A DNA stretch of 64,000 nucleotides from Sphingobacteriaceae bacterium (GTDB lineage: Bacteria; Bacteroidota; Bacteroidia; UBA7662): NCBI GenBank assembly GCA_030682795.1, contig JAUXNJ010000018.1, positions 1 through 64,000 on the forward strand, read 5' to 3'. A model generated the notes under the pieces. It worked only from the letters and a program-made list of their open reading frames with translations, made no database searches and was not told where the DNA came from. Positions within the stretch are counted from its first letter, which is position 1; every line of letters begins with the position of its first letter. Below are positions 1 to 6,331 of this stretch, piece by piece. The position numbers and the translations under genes were made by a program.

Positions 1-79
1 CGAAGGTCTTGCCTTCATACATCTCTTTGATAGCTTGTTTTTTGAAAGCTTCAAAGTCAAACTTCTCTGTTGTGTCCAT
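1..79 (-). CDS. IS256-like transposase, 5' end only
   Basis: The reverse strand reads an ATG at 79 and 26 codons running off the window edge. The start of the protein (MDTTEKFDFEAFKKQ) resembles the N-terminus of IS256-family transposases from Bacteroidota, where a short F-x-F/Y-E-x-x-K-K motif precedes a K-[DE]-G segment. Only the first residues are visible, so the DDE catalytic core cannot be checked. The sequence between 80 and about 139 would be the element's left end. The family call is inference from a short segment. Confidence 0.5.
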   Translation of the reverse strand, partial: MDTTEKFDFEAFKKQAIKEMYEGKTF

Positions 80-139
80 TTTTTAACTGATAATCAAGTT
101 TACGAAAATTTAAACTTGACACAGTTTAATTTACACCCT
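80..139. mobile_element. Probable left end of IS256-like element
   Basis: This AT-rich stretch lies between the transposase start and the first base that makes sense as PIN-domain coding sequence. It contains ACACAGTTTAATTTACACCC (about 119-138). This resembles, from memory, the terminal inverted repeats of IS256-family elements, which often contain a GTGTAAATTAAACTGTGT-like string. The other end lies outside the window, so neither the inverted repeat nor an 8-9 bp target duplication can be verified. The boundary near 139 is an estimate. Confidence 0.4.
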
Positions 140-319
140 CAATTAGATCAATCTATCAAGCTAAAAACAGCCGAAATCCGAAAATCACACAAAATAAAGC
201 TACCTGATGCCATCATTGCTGCTTCCGCCCTTGCATTTGATTTGACGTTGATTACTAGAAATGTCGCTGACTTTAGAAACATTGACGGACTTACGTTGCT
301 AAATCCCTTTGACCTTTAG
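140..319 (+). pseudogene. PIN-domain (VapC-like) toxin, 3' fragment
   Basis: The frame encodes the C-terminal half of a PIN-domain ribonuclease. It contains KLPDAIIAASAL with the conserved central Asp, then LTLITRNVADFRNI and a terminal LLNPFDL, all typical of type II VapC toxins. The N-terminal half with the first catalytic Asp is absent. The frame runs backwards into the IS256-like end, so the gene appears to have been cut by that insertion. No VapB-like antitoxin is visible. The fragment is unlikely to be active, and any product starting upstream would carry non-native residues. Confidence 0.6.
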
Positions 320-586
320 TTTAGTTTCTAAAAAACAAACAGCCTTAAATACCTTTTTATCGCTGAGCAGGAAACGAGGATAAAACCGCGGGAAGCTCGA
401 GCGAAGGCCGAGCCGCTTGCTGCCGTAGAGATATTGTTTGTGCCAGGCAAGCACCTTTTCGAAGTTAAGCACATTGGTCGAGCGCTGCAAGAGCTGCTGG
501 TACACCGATTCGCCAAGCACCTGCTGTATCCAACTCAGGTAATCTACCACGCTGAAGTTTGTGAGGCGGCTGAGCAGCTCGTTCAT
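299..586 (-). pseudogene. RHS-repeat protein remnant
   Basis: The frame from the ATG at 586 encodes a short piece of an RHS protein: FSVVDYLSWIQQVLGESVYQ, then QYLYGSKRLGLR, the segment that normally precedes the RHS-associated core. After SKRLG the frame diverges into sequence with no RHS character and stops at 299. Positions 408-560 match 2821-2973 at about nine bases in ten by eye, at equal length. This is therefore a duplicated, degraded copy of the RHS gene downstream. Positions 587-712 hold nothing I can recognise. Confidence 0.6.
408..560. repeat. 153-bp direct repeat, copy A
   Basis: This segment aligns without gaps to 2821-2973, with about 13 differences counted by eye. Both copies encode, on the minus strand, the pre-core segment of an RHS protein. 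Such duplicated core-proximal sequence is a usual substrate for recombinational exchange of RHS C-terminal tips. Confidence 0.8.
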
Positions 587-712
587 CAAATAAGCAGCAT
601 GCTAACATTTGCAGCTTTTTGGGCACAGTGAATCTCAAGAAAGATTAGAGCGCTGAACACAGGTGCTAGCAGACTATGTCGTCACAATTTGCATTAGTGC
701 AGGCACAATAAT

Positions 713-1507
713 TCAATTTGATTTAAAAAGGTCTAAAATTTCTTTTGGGTAGATAATTTTTGGCGGATTGTAAGGGACTGCACAGTCTTTTGAGCACTTT
801 TCACCGTAGTAATAGTATCCGTTAATTTGAAATGGATATAAGTTGTGGGATCCTACGGTGTCAATTTCAAACAACCAACAATTTTTCCAAAAATCCTTGT
901 CTTGTAAATTGTATCCATAGGCTTCAAGCTCCTTGTGTCCTACCCTTTCTCCAGTTTGCATTATTCGATACATTTTAATACGCTTCATTTCTTTGAAATA
1001 GTATCGACCCAAAATGTTAATTGATTCCTCTTTACTTGAACAACATACAGCCTGTTGCTTGTCAAACGGATATATTTCCCAAACATCATGAATTGTAGCT
1101 CGTGTACCAATCACGGCCGATAATGAGTAAACCGTATCATTTCCATTAGGGCACATTTTATTACTCTCTTCATCTGCACTATAATTTTCAAGAGTAGCTG
1201 AATTTGGTTCTTTCGTCCCAATCCAGACAATAATTTTTGTGCTGTCAGGACTATAAAAGGTGCCGCCAACGTAATATTCTACATCTTCATAAGACATGTT
1301 GTAAATATCTGTTCGAACTCCCCATGAATCCCAAATAACCTTCCCCCATTCTTTTACGGTAAAAAGAATATAGAGACTATCCCTGTAGGTCATTTCTTGT
1401 TTCAAGTACTCATTGTACGTTTCAAACTTCTCATTAGGCTGCGCACAGGCTTGAACTGCACAAAAAAGGATCAGAAGTGTGTGTATTTTATTACGGCCTA
1501 CTTTCAT
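713..1507 (-). CDS. Secreted Cys-rich protein, candidate immunity protein for RHS toxin
   Basis: This 264-residue protein has an N-terminal signal peptide (MKVGRNKIHTLLILFCAVQA, cleavage probably after ACA). I chose the ATG at 1507 because it places the signal peptide at the N-terminus; upstream in-frame codons lie inside the toxin gene. The mature part is rich in Tyr and Trp and has several Cys (CPNG, CCSS, KCSKDC), consistent with disulfides in the periplasm. I do not recognise a family. It overlaps the end of the RHS-lipase gene by 17 bp, the usual arrangement for a toxin and its cognate immunity gene. A periplasmic location would suit a phospholipase toxin. The immunity role is inferred from position only. 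Confidence 0.55.
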   Translation of the reverse strand: MKVGRNKIHTLLILFCAVQACAQPNEKFETYNEYLKQEMTYRDSLYILFTVKEWGKVIWDSWGVRTDIYNMSYEDVEYYVGGTFYSPDSTKIIVWIGTKEPNSATLENYSADEESNKMCPNGNDTVYSLSAVIGTRATIHDVWEIYPFDKQQAVCCSSKEESINILGRYYFKEMKRIKMYRIMQTGERVGHKELEAYGYNLQDKDFWKNCWLFEIDTVGSHNLYPFQINGYYYYGEKCSKDCAVPYNPPKIIYPKEILDLFKSN

Positions 1508-2963
1508 TGTTGTTTCCTTGTTCAATTGGTCTCGAAGACCTACCACCATTATTTCCTAAAAATGGAACTCCCTTAATATCCATTTGTCCAATTTCGTGCC
1601 CCCGATTTTGATCAAGTGGGTTTGTTAAAGACAAATCTTCTGCGCCAGGGATTTTTGCAACTGTAGGTACTGAATTGCCCTGTAGGGCTTCAGAAACACT
1701 ATTTCCCCCGTCCAATCCACCAGTTTTATTCTGAGTAAGTTTTACATTTTTGTCTTTGGGCAAGTCACCTCCTTGAAATGAATTCACATCTAGCTCATAT
1801 TCAAATTTCACTTTGTCTTGTAATCCATGTTGCTTTGCATAATTTAAAATACCTTGGGTATAGCCACGAGCGAAGGCAGTTCCCATGCTATGAGTTACAA
1901 TTTTAATCGTCTCGCCTTCATTCAGATTAGCAATAATATCGGCAGCATCTTTCATTCCTTGCACCTCTCCTGCCGTCATCCTTACCTTCATATTAATGTT
2001 GGAATTGTTCCCTACCACTAAGGCTGCACCTGCAACAGAGCCAATCCACCCCATTTTACTCCCCGCAAACGCTCCTGATGCTGCATTCCTACCCGTATTG
2101 GTCCAACCTCCTAAAGCACCATCTACGTAACGAGCACTGTGGTCTCCAATAGCTTTCATCACTTTATGATCATATCCACCCCAGTAAGCAGCTGTACCGC
2201 CTGAACCAGCATGTTGACCATTTATAAAAATCACTACATTGCCATCAGGGTCTTTCGCAAAAATTGGAACATTTAATGCAAAAACGTATGGCGAAACAGA
2301 AGGGTATTTTCTTGCCAATGCGTCCATACTCATCCACCTCCCCAACCTGCTATCATACATCCTCGCGCCAAAGTCAAGCGAATTGCCGGGGCCTTTTACC
2401 TCATCGTCGCGCTGCATGCCGTTGAACCCAAACCGATACCCCTCCCCCGCAGCCGCGGTATAGGTGCGGCCCGGAAGCAGCGAGCCAAAGGGGTAGTAAT
2501 CCTGGGCCGAGGCCACATCGGCTTTAAACCAGGCGTAGGTGGTGGCGGTGGCACTGGCTTTTACGCCTGTTTTGCGGTCTAGCACCAGATTGATTTCTGA
2601 TTGCCGATTTCCGATTTGGATTTCTGATTTGGCGCATCCTGAAGCTGTCAATGTTTGTGAAAAGACTACACATTCAGGCCCCTTCAAAACAGTTTTACTT
2701 TCTAGCCAACGGAAACGGTTGGCATCTTCAATCTGCAGCAATGACTCATGCACTAGCTCAAGAGCATATGCTTTGAGCAAGTGCGGGGCCGTGGCCAGCA
2801 GCAGCTTCGGCCGGCGAACGCCGAGCCGCTTGCTGCCATACAGATATTGTTCTTGCAGGGTAAACACCTTTTCGAAGTTAAGCACATTGGGCGAGAGCTG
2901 CAAGAGCTGCTGGTACACCGATTCGCCAAGTACCTGCCGTATCCAACTGAGGTAATCTACCAC
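1491..2963 (-). CDS. RHS-core protein with lipase-like C-terminal toxin domain, 5'-truncated
   Basis: The product is 490 residues from a GTG at 2963. The frame stays open to a stop at 3015-3017, so the long N-terminal RHS repeats are missing. Residues 150-242 are a textbook RHS-associated core (YYPFGSLLPGR, RFGFNGMQRDDEVKG, DFGARMYDSRLGRW, ending DPDGN). Residues 243-490 are the variable tip. It holds IKIVTHSMGTAF near residue 354, a GxSxG-like nucleophile elbow centred on Ser359 with Thr in place of the first Gly, suggesting an alpha/beta-hydrolase or phospholipase effector. A Gly/Ala-rich segment (about 290-317) might insert into membrane. The probable immunity gene follows with overlap. 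The truncated gene may be a silent tip cassette rather than an expressed toxin. Confidence 0.75.
   Translation of the reverse strand: MVDYLSWIRQVLGESVYQQLLQLSPNVLNFEKVFTLQEQYLYGSKRLGVRRPKLLLATAPHLLKAYALELVHESLLQIEDANRFRWLESKTVLKGPECVVFSQTLTASGCAKSEIQIGNRQSEINLVLDRKTGVKASATATTYAWFKADVASAQDYYPFGSLLPGRTYTAAAGEGYRFGFNGMQRDDEVKGPGNSLDFGARMYDSRLGRWMSMDALARKYPSVSPYVFALNVPIFAKDPDGNVVIFINGQHAGSGGTAAYWGGYDHKVMKAIGDHSARYVDGALGGWTNTGRNAASGAFAGSKMGWIGSVAGAALVVGNNSNINMKVRMTAGEVQGMKDAADIIANLNEGETIKIVTHSMGTAFARGYTQGILNYAKQHGLQDKVKFEYELDVNSFQGGDLPKDKNVKLTQNKTGGLDGGNSVSEALQGNSVPTVAKIPGAEDLSLTNPLDQNRGHEIGQMDIKGVPFLGNNGGRSSRPIEQGNNNESRP
2592..2631. repeat. Three tandem 13-14 nt units inside RHS gene
   Basis: GATTTCTGATTGCC, GATTTCCGATTTG and GATTTCTGATTTG follow each other directly. 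On the coding strand they read KSEIQIGNRQSEIN. They sit where RHS proteins of this type normally carry a conserved HLGN-type segment just before LDRKTG, so they appear to have replaced or interrupted it. Confidence 0.7.
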
Positions 2964-2973
2964 GCTGAAGTTT
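2821..2973. repeat. 153-bp direct repeat, copy B
   Basis: Partner of 408-560. It encodes the N-terminal end of the truncated RHS protein (VVDYLSW through LYGSKRLG). The two copies lie about 2.4 kb apart in the same orientation, so recombination between them would delete the toxin and immunity genes. Confidence 0.8.
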
Positions 2974-3104
2974 TGGAGGATTGCCTCTCGATTCTTTATT
3001 TGGTAGGGAGGATTTTAATAATACCTGTTAACACGGCCGGTTGGGTTGTATGCGCAAGTTAAAAGTCACTGTCATGGCGGGCTTGACTTGCGACAGTGTT
3101 TAAA

Positions 3105-3137
3105 GTCAACTCTAAAAATCCTCTTTTTAGAGTTGAC
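3105..3137. promoter_or_regulatory. Perfect 14-bp inverted repeat upstream of mntA
   Basis: GTCAACTCTAAAAA (3105-3118) and TTTTTAGAGTTGAC (3124-3137) are exact reverse complements around a 5-nt loop. The repeat ends 25 nt before the mntA start and its right arm carries a TTGAC string. It could be an operator for the MntA/HepT complex. It could also act as an intrinsic terminator, given the T-run at the base of the right arm, or be the scar of a mobile element. Confidence 0.65.
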
Positions 3138-3162
3138 AAATATTTTGTATTTTTACTTAATC

Positions 3163-3477
3163 ATGGATGCCATTCAGGTTCATACAAAACAAGCGTTATT
3201 CGATTTGCTTGCTGCAAATAGCACAAAAATAAGAGCTTTCGGCGTTGAGCGGTTAGGCGTTTTTGGGTCATTTTGCAAAGAAACCAATACCGACAAGAGT
3301 GATATAGACTTGCTGGTTGATTTCTCACCCGAGTCAAAAAATTTCGACAATTTTATGGAGCTCTCCTTCTTTTTAGAAGATCTATTGGGCAGGAAAACAG
3401 AGTTAGTTACTACTGCCTCGCTAAGCCCTTTTATAGGGCCTTACATCCTTAATGAAGTTGAATATGTTAGCCTCTAA
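3163..3477 (+). CDS. mntA: MntA-type nucleotidyltransferase antitoxin
   Basis: This 104-residue minimal nucleotidyltransferase carries the GSX10DXD signature: GSF, ten residues on DID, then LLVDF. MntA proteins of this family neutralise their HEPN partner by adding AMP to it. I start at the ATG at 3163 because upstream in-frame codons lie in sequence without coding character. The last 26 bp overlap the HEPN gene, so the two are translated together. The perfect inverted repeat just upstream is a likely control site. The next in-frame features are ordinary and the domain looks complete. Confidence 0.85.
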   Translation: MDAIQVHTKQALFDLLAANSTKIRAFGVERLGVFGSFCKETNTDKSDIDLLVDFSPESKNFDNFMELSFFLEDLLGRKTELVTTASLSPFIGPYILNEVEYVSL

Positions 3478-3808
3478 CATCGAATTGGTACGGCATATGC
3501 TTGTCGAAACTAATTTCATTCTTAACCATACCAGAAACAAATCAAAAGAAGAAGTATTAAATGATGAAGTACTTTGTCGCGCTTTAGTAAGAAGTTTAGA
3601 AATCATTGGAGAAGCAACAAAAAAATTGGATATGGACTTCAAATTGCTTTATCCTCACATCGAATGGAGAAAAATGGCTAGAACGCGCGACAAATTGATT
3701 CATGATTATTTCGGTATTGATTATGATATTTTATGGGATATAATTGAAAATAAGATAATCGATCTTGATTTCTTCTTGCAGGAGCTGGTTTTAGATTATG
3801 AAAAATAA
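3452..3808 (+). CDS. hepT: HepT-type HEPN ribonuclease toxin
   Basis: This all-helical protein of 118 residues (DUF86 family) has the HEPN motif RX4HXY as RDKLIHDY near residue 83, the catalytic site of HepT RNases; the Tyr is the residue modified by MntA in characterised pairs. Two ATGs are possible, 3452 and 3464; both overlap mntA. The motif is intact, so the toxin should be functional. The module sits beside RHS and IS debris, consistent with an accessory region. Positions 3809-3983 hold no gene. Confidence 0.85.
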   Translation: MKLNMLASNIELVRHMLVETNFILNHTRNKSKEEVLNDEVLCRALVRSLEIIGEATKKLDMDFKLLYPHIEWRKMARTRDKLIHDYFGIDYDILWDIIENKIIDLDFFLQELVLDYEK

Positions 3809-3983
3809 GTGAACCTATAAATGAATATAAGTTGCCCGAACGAACTAATGACCAAGTTGGCTCTTAAAATGGCTGACCCAAGTTTCAACTGAGATATCAA
3901 AGGTCCCCATCTCCCTCATTGTGGATAGCTTTTGCTGGTCGGTTTGGGGAGATTACCTATCTTAGCTGCCCAAATCTGAAGGT

Positions 3984-4937
3984 ATGATATTCTTAGAATT
4001 TGAGAAACCCATTCAGGAGTTGTACGAAGAACTCGACAAACTGAAGGAAATACAAGAAAAAGGCAAGGCCGACGTCACCAAATCTATTTCAGAATTGGAG
4101 CAGCGCATTGAAAAGGAGCGCAAGGAATTGTACGCCAACCTCACTGGCTGGCAAAAGGTACAGGTGTCGCGGCACATGGAGCGCCCATACACCTTGTATT
4201 ACATAGAGCAAATGTGTAGCGATTTTGTGGAGATCCACGGCGACCGCTGTTTTGGAGACGATAAGGCCATTGTTGGTGGTTTTGCGAGTTTAGAGGGCCG
4301 TACGGTGATGTTTATTGGTCACCAAAAGGGCATCAACACCAAAATGCGCCAATACCGCAACTTCGGCATGGCCAATCCCGAAGGCTACCGCAAAGCCCTG
4401 CGTTTGATGAAGATGGCTGAAAAATTCGGCAAACCGATCGTTACTTTTATCGACACCCCAGGTGCTTTCCCGGGTATTGAAGCCGAAGAACGGGGTCAGG
4501 CCGAGGCCATTGCCCGCAACATCAAAGAGATGTTTATGCTCAAAGTGCCCGTAATTTGTGTGATTGTTGGCGAAGGTGCATCGGGTGGTGCCATTGGCAT
4601 TGGCGTGGGCGACCGCGTATTTATGCTCGAAAACACCTGGTATTCGGTTATTTCCCCAGAGTCGTGCAGTTCTATTTTGTGGAGAAGCTGGGATTACAAA
4701 GAGGTAGCTGCCGACGCCCTTAAGCTAACGGCCGAAGAAATGTTGAAGAACAAGCTCATCGACGGCATCATTCCTGAGCCTGTGGGCGGAGCTCATAGTC
4801 AGCCAGAGGTGATGGCACAAACGCTGAAGCAGCAGTTGCTCACTTCCTTAGCGGAATTGGATGCCATGTCGGCCGAAAAGCGCATCGAAACACGGATTGA
4901 CAAATTCTGTGCAATGGGTGAGTTTCACGAAGCCTAA
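3984..4937 (+). CDS. accA: Acetyl-CoA carboxylase carboxyltransferase subunit alpha
   Basis: This is the 317-residue AccA subunit of the carboxyltransferase half of acetyl-CoA carboxylase, which transfers CO2 from carboxybiotin to acetyl-CoA in fatty-acid synthesis. The N-terminal helical segment ([17 protein letters not shown]), [20 protein letters not shown], the ASGGAIG oxyanion-hole segment and [11 protein letters not shown] are all family signatures, and length matches. AccD is not in the window. A strong hairpin terminator follows. An atypical biotin-dependent carboxylase pair elsewhere in the window is a separate acyl-CoA system. Confidence 0.95.
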   Translation: MIFLEFEKPIQELYEELDKLKEIQEKGKADVTKSISELEQRIEKERKELYANLTGWQKVQVSRHMERPYTLYYIEQMCSDFVEIHGDRCFGDDKAIVGGFASLEGRTVMFIGHQKGINTKMRQYRNFGMANPEGYRKALRLMKMAEKFGKPIVTFIDTPGAFPGIEAEERGQAEAIARNIKEMFMLKVPVICVIVGEGASGGAIGIGVGDRVFMLENTWYSVISPESCSSILWRSWDYKEVAADALKLTAEEMLKNKLIDGIIPEPVGGAHSQPEVMAQTLKQQLLTSLAELDAMSAEKRIETRIDKFCAMGEFHEA

Positions 4938-4967
4938 ATCAACGCGAAATCTTATTAGGAAGAAATT

Positions 4968-4990
4968 AAAGACCCTCGATGGGTCTTTTT
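4968..4990. terminator. Bidirectional terminator between accA and lipoprotein gene
   Basis: AAAGACCC and GGGTCTTT form an 8-bp stem around TCGAT and are followed by a T-run on the plus strand. An A-run on the left lets it work on the minus strand for the converging lipoprotein gene as well. Confidence 0.85.
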
Positions 4991-6289
4991 TCATTTGCGG
5001 GAACGGGTAAGGAATCCGATTTTCATAGCTTCGGGCAAGAAAATGCTTTGATTAGAGCCCGAAGGAAGTGAAATGTAGCTGGCTTGGTTTTGTTGGATGG
5101 CTAGTAAGCGGTTGAGCAAGGGGTCGTGGCTCACTGACTCAAAATTTTCGTTGGCGAGCTGACTGAATTGGCCAGTACGTACATTTGAACCCGGCTGGTA
5201 TCGCCAGAGGCTGCTATTACTCCGAATAATGAGGTCGCCCGAAGGCAGGGTCAATATAGAACGAAAGTTGCGGGTATCCGGCCCTGTTTCTGACTCAAAA
5301 CGACTGTTGCTCGGTGTATATCGGTAGAGCTTCCCCTGCCCTGCCTCCTCCACCAAAAGCAAAACTTCATTGTTGGCCAGCCGCGCCGCCCCTAAAAGCG
5401 GCCCATTCATCGCCAATTCACGTATCAAGCCTTGCCGATCGGGTTCTATCAGTTGCATCCGCCTCACCGCTGTTGGGTCAATGGGCTGCATTTCTACTAA
5501 AAAGTATTGTTGCAGGTGCTGAATCATGCCTGGCACATATCCTTCCGGCAAATTGTATAGCCACTTTTGTGTAGCAGCTGCATCAATGGCCACCACATTG
5601 CCTTGTCCCCTCCCCAAATACAACCACTGTGGCCCTAAATGCATGCTGCGGTAGGTTTCAAAGCCTGGCGCAGGCAAAGAGCTAAATACGGGAGAAGTTT
5701 GAAAGTCGGCCAAGCGATAACGGTAAAGCGAAGAGTTGCCCATGCCAGTTAGCCAAACACAGGCGCTAGATGGGTCATACACGGCATCTTTCAAAGCAAA
5801 CGGCAAGCTCGCCCGCAGTTGAGGCTGCAACCCACTGCTGTCGGTTTGATAGATGCGTGTTTGATTGCCAACGCTGGCTAAAAACACGGCGCCAGTGGCG
5901 GTACGAGGAATACCCGTGAGCTGTACTGGCACAAATTTATTGCCCGATTCCCGTGCGGTATTGAGGCTGAGTGCCAGAAAATAGGCCCCATCGTCGAGCT
6001 GTGGGTCGTTGATGGGGTAAACAATTTCAAGGCGCTGCGACTTACCTGAAATGCCATAAACTTGCGACTCGGTCACCGGAACCAAGGCTTGATTGAGCAG
6101 ATTCACCTTTAGCGACACCAGTTCCTCTTCTCCTCTTAAGTCTAAAGTGAGCCGCACGGTGTCAGGCACTTGGATGCTGAGGGAGGAAGGTGCCTGCAGG
6201 ATGGTGATTTCGGGAATGGGCGCCTGGGCCGACTCTTTTTTACAAGACAGCAGTAAAACGCAGCAACAGAAAAGACTTAAAAACTTCAT
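4991..6289 (-). CDS. Outer-membrane-type lipoprotein with beta-propeller-like repeats
   Basis: The product is 432 residues from the ATG at 6289, chosen because it gives MKFLSLFCCCVLLLSC, a clean lipoprotein signal with lipobox LLSC. Residues about 25-130 look like a beta-sandwich, followed by a long region of repeating beta-rich segments (for example GAVFLASVGNQTRIYQ, LWRYQPGSNV) resembling a degenerate beta-propeller. I recognise no catalytic motif. It diverges from ligA with 42 bp between the starts and converges on accA. Function unknown; a surface binding or sensing role is a guess. Confidence 0.75.
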   Translation of the reverse strand: MKFLSLFCCCVLLLSCKKESAQAPIPEITILQAPSSLSIQVPDTVRLTLDLRGEEELVSLKVNLLNQALVPVTESQVYGISGKSQRLEIVYPINDPQLDDGAYFLALSLNTARESGNKFVPVQLTGIPRTATGAVFLASVGNQTRIYQTDSSGLQPQLRASLPFALKDAVYDPSSACVWLTGMGNSSLYRYRLADFQTSPVFSSLPAPGFETYRSMHLGPQWLYLGRGQGNVVAIDAAATQKWLYNLPEGYVPGMIQHLQQYFLVEMQPIDPTAVRRMQLIEPDRQGLIRELAMNGPLLGAARLANNEVLLLVEEAGQGKLYRYTPSNSRFESETGPDTRNFRSILTLPSGDLIIRSNSSLWRYQPGSNVRTGQFSQLANENFESVSHDPLLNRLLAIQQNQASYISLPSGSNQSIFLPEAMKIGFLTRSRK

Positions 6290-6331
6290 TGGTTGCGTTG
6301 AAGTTACGATATTCACTCAATTTTTCAAGAC

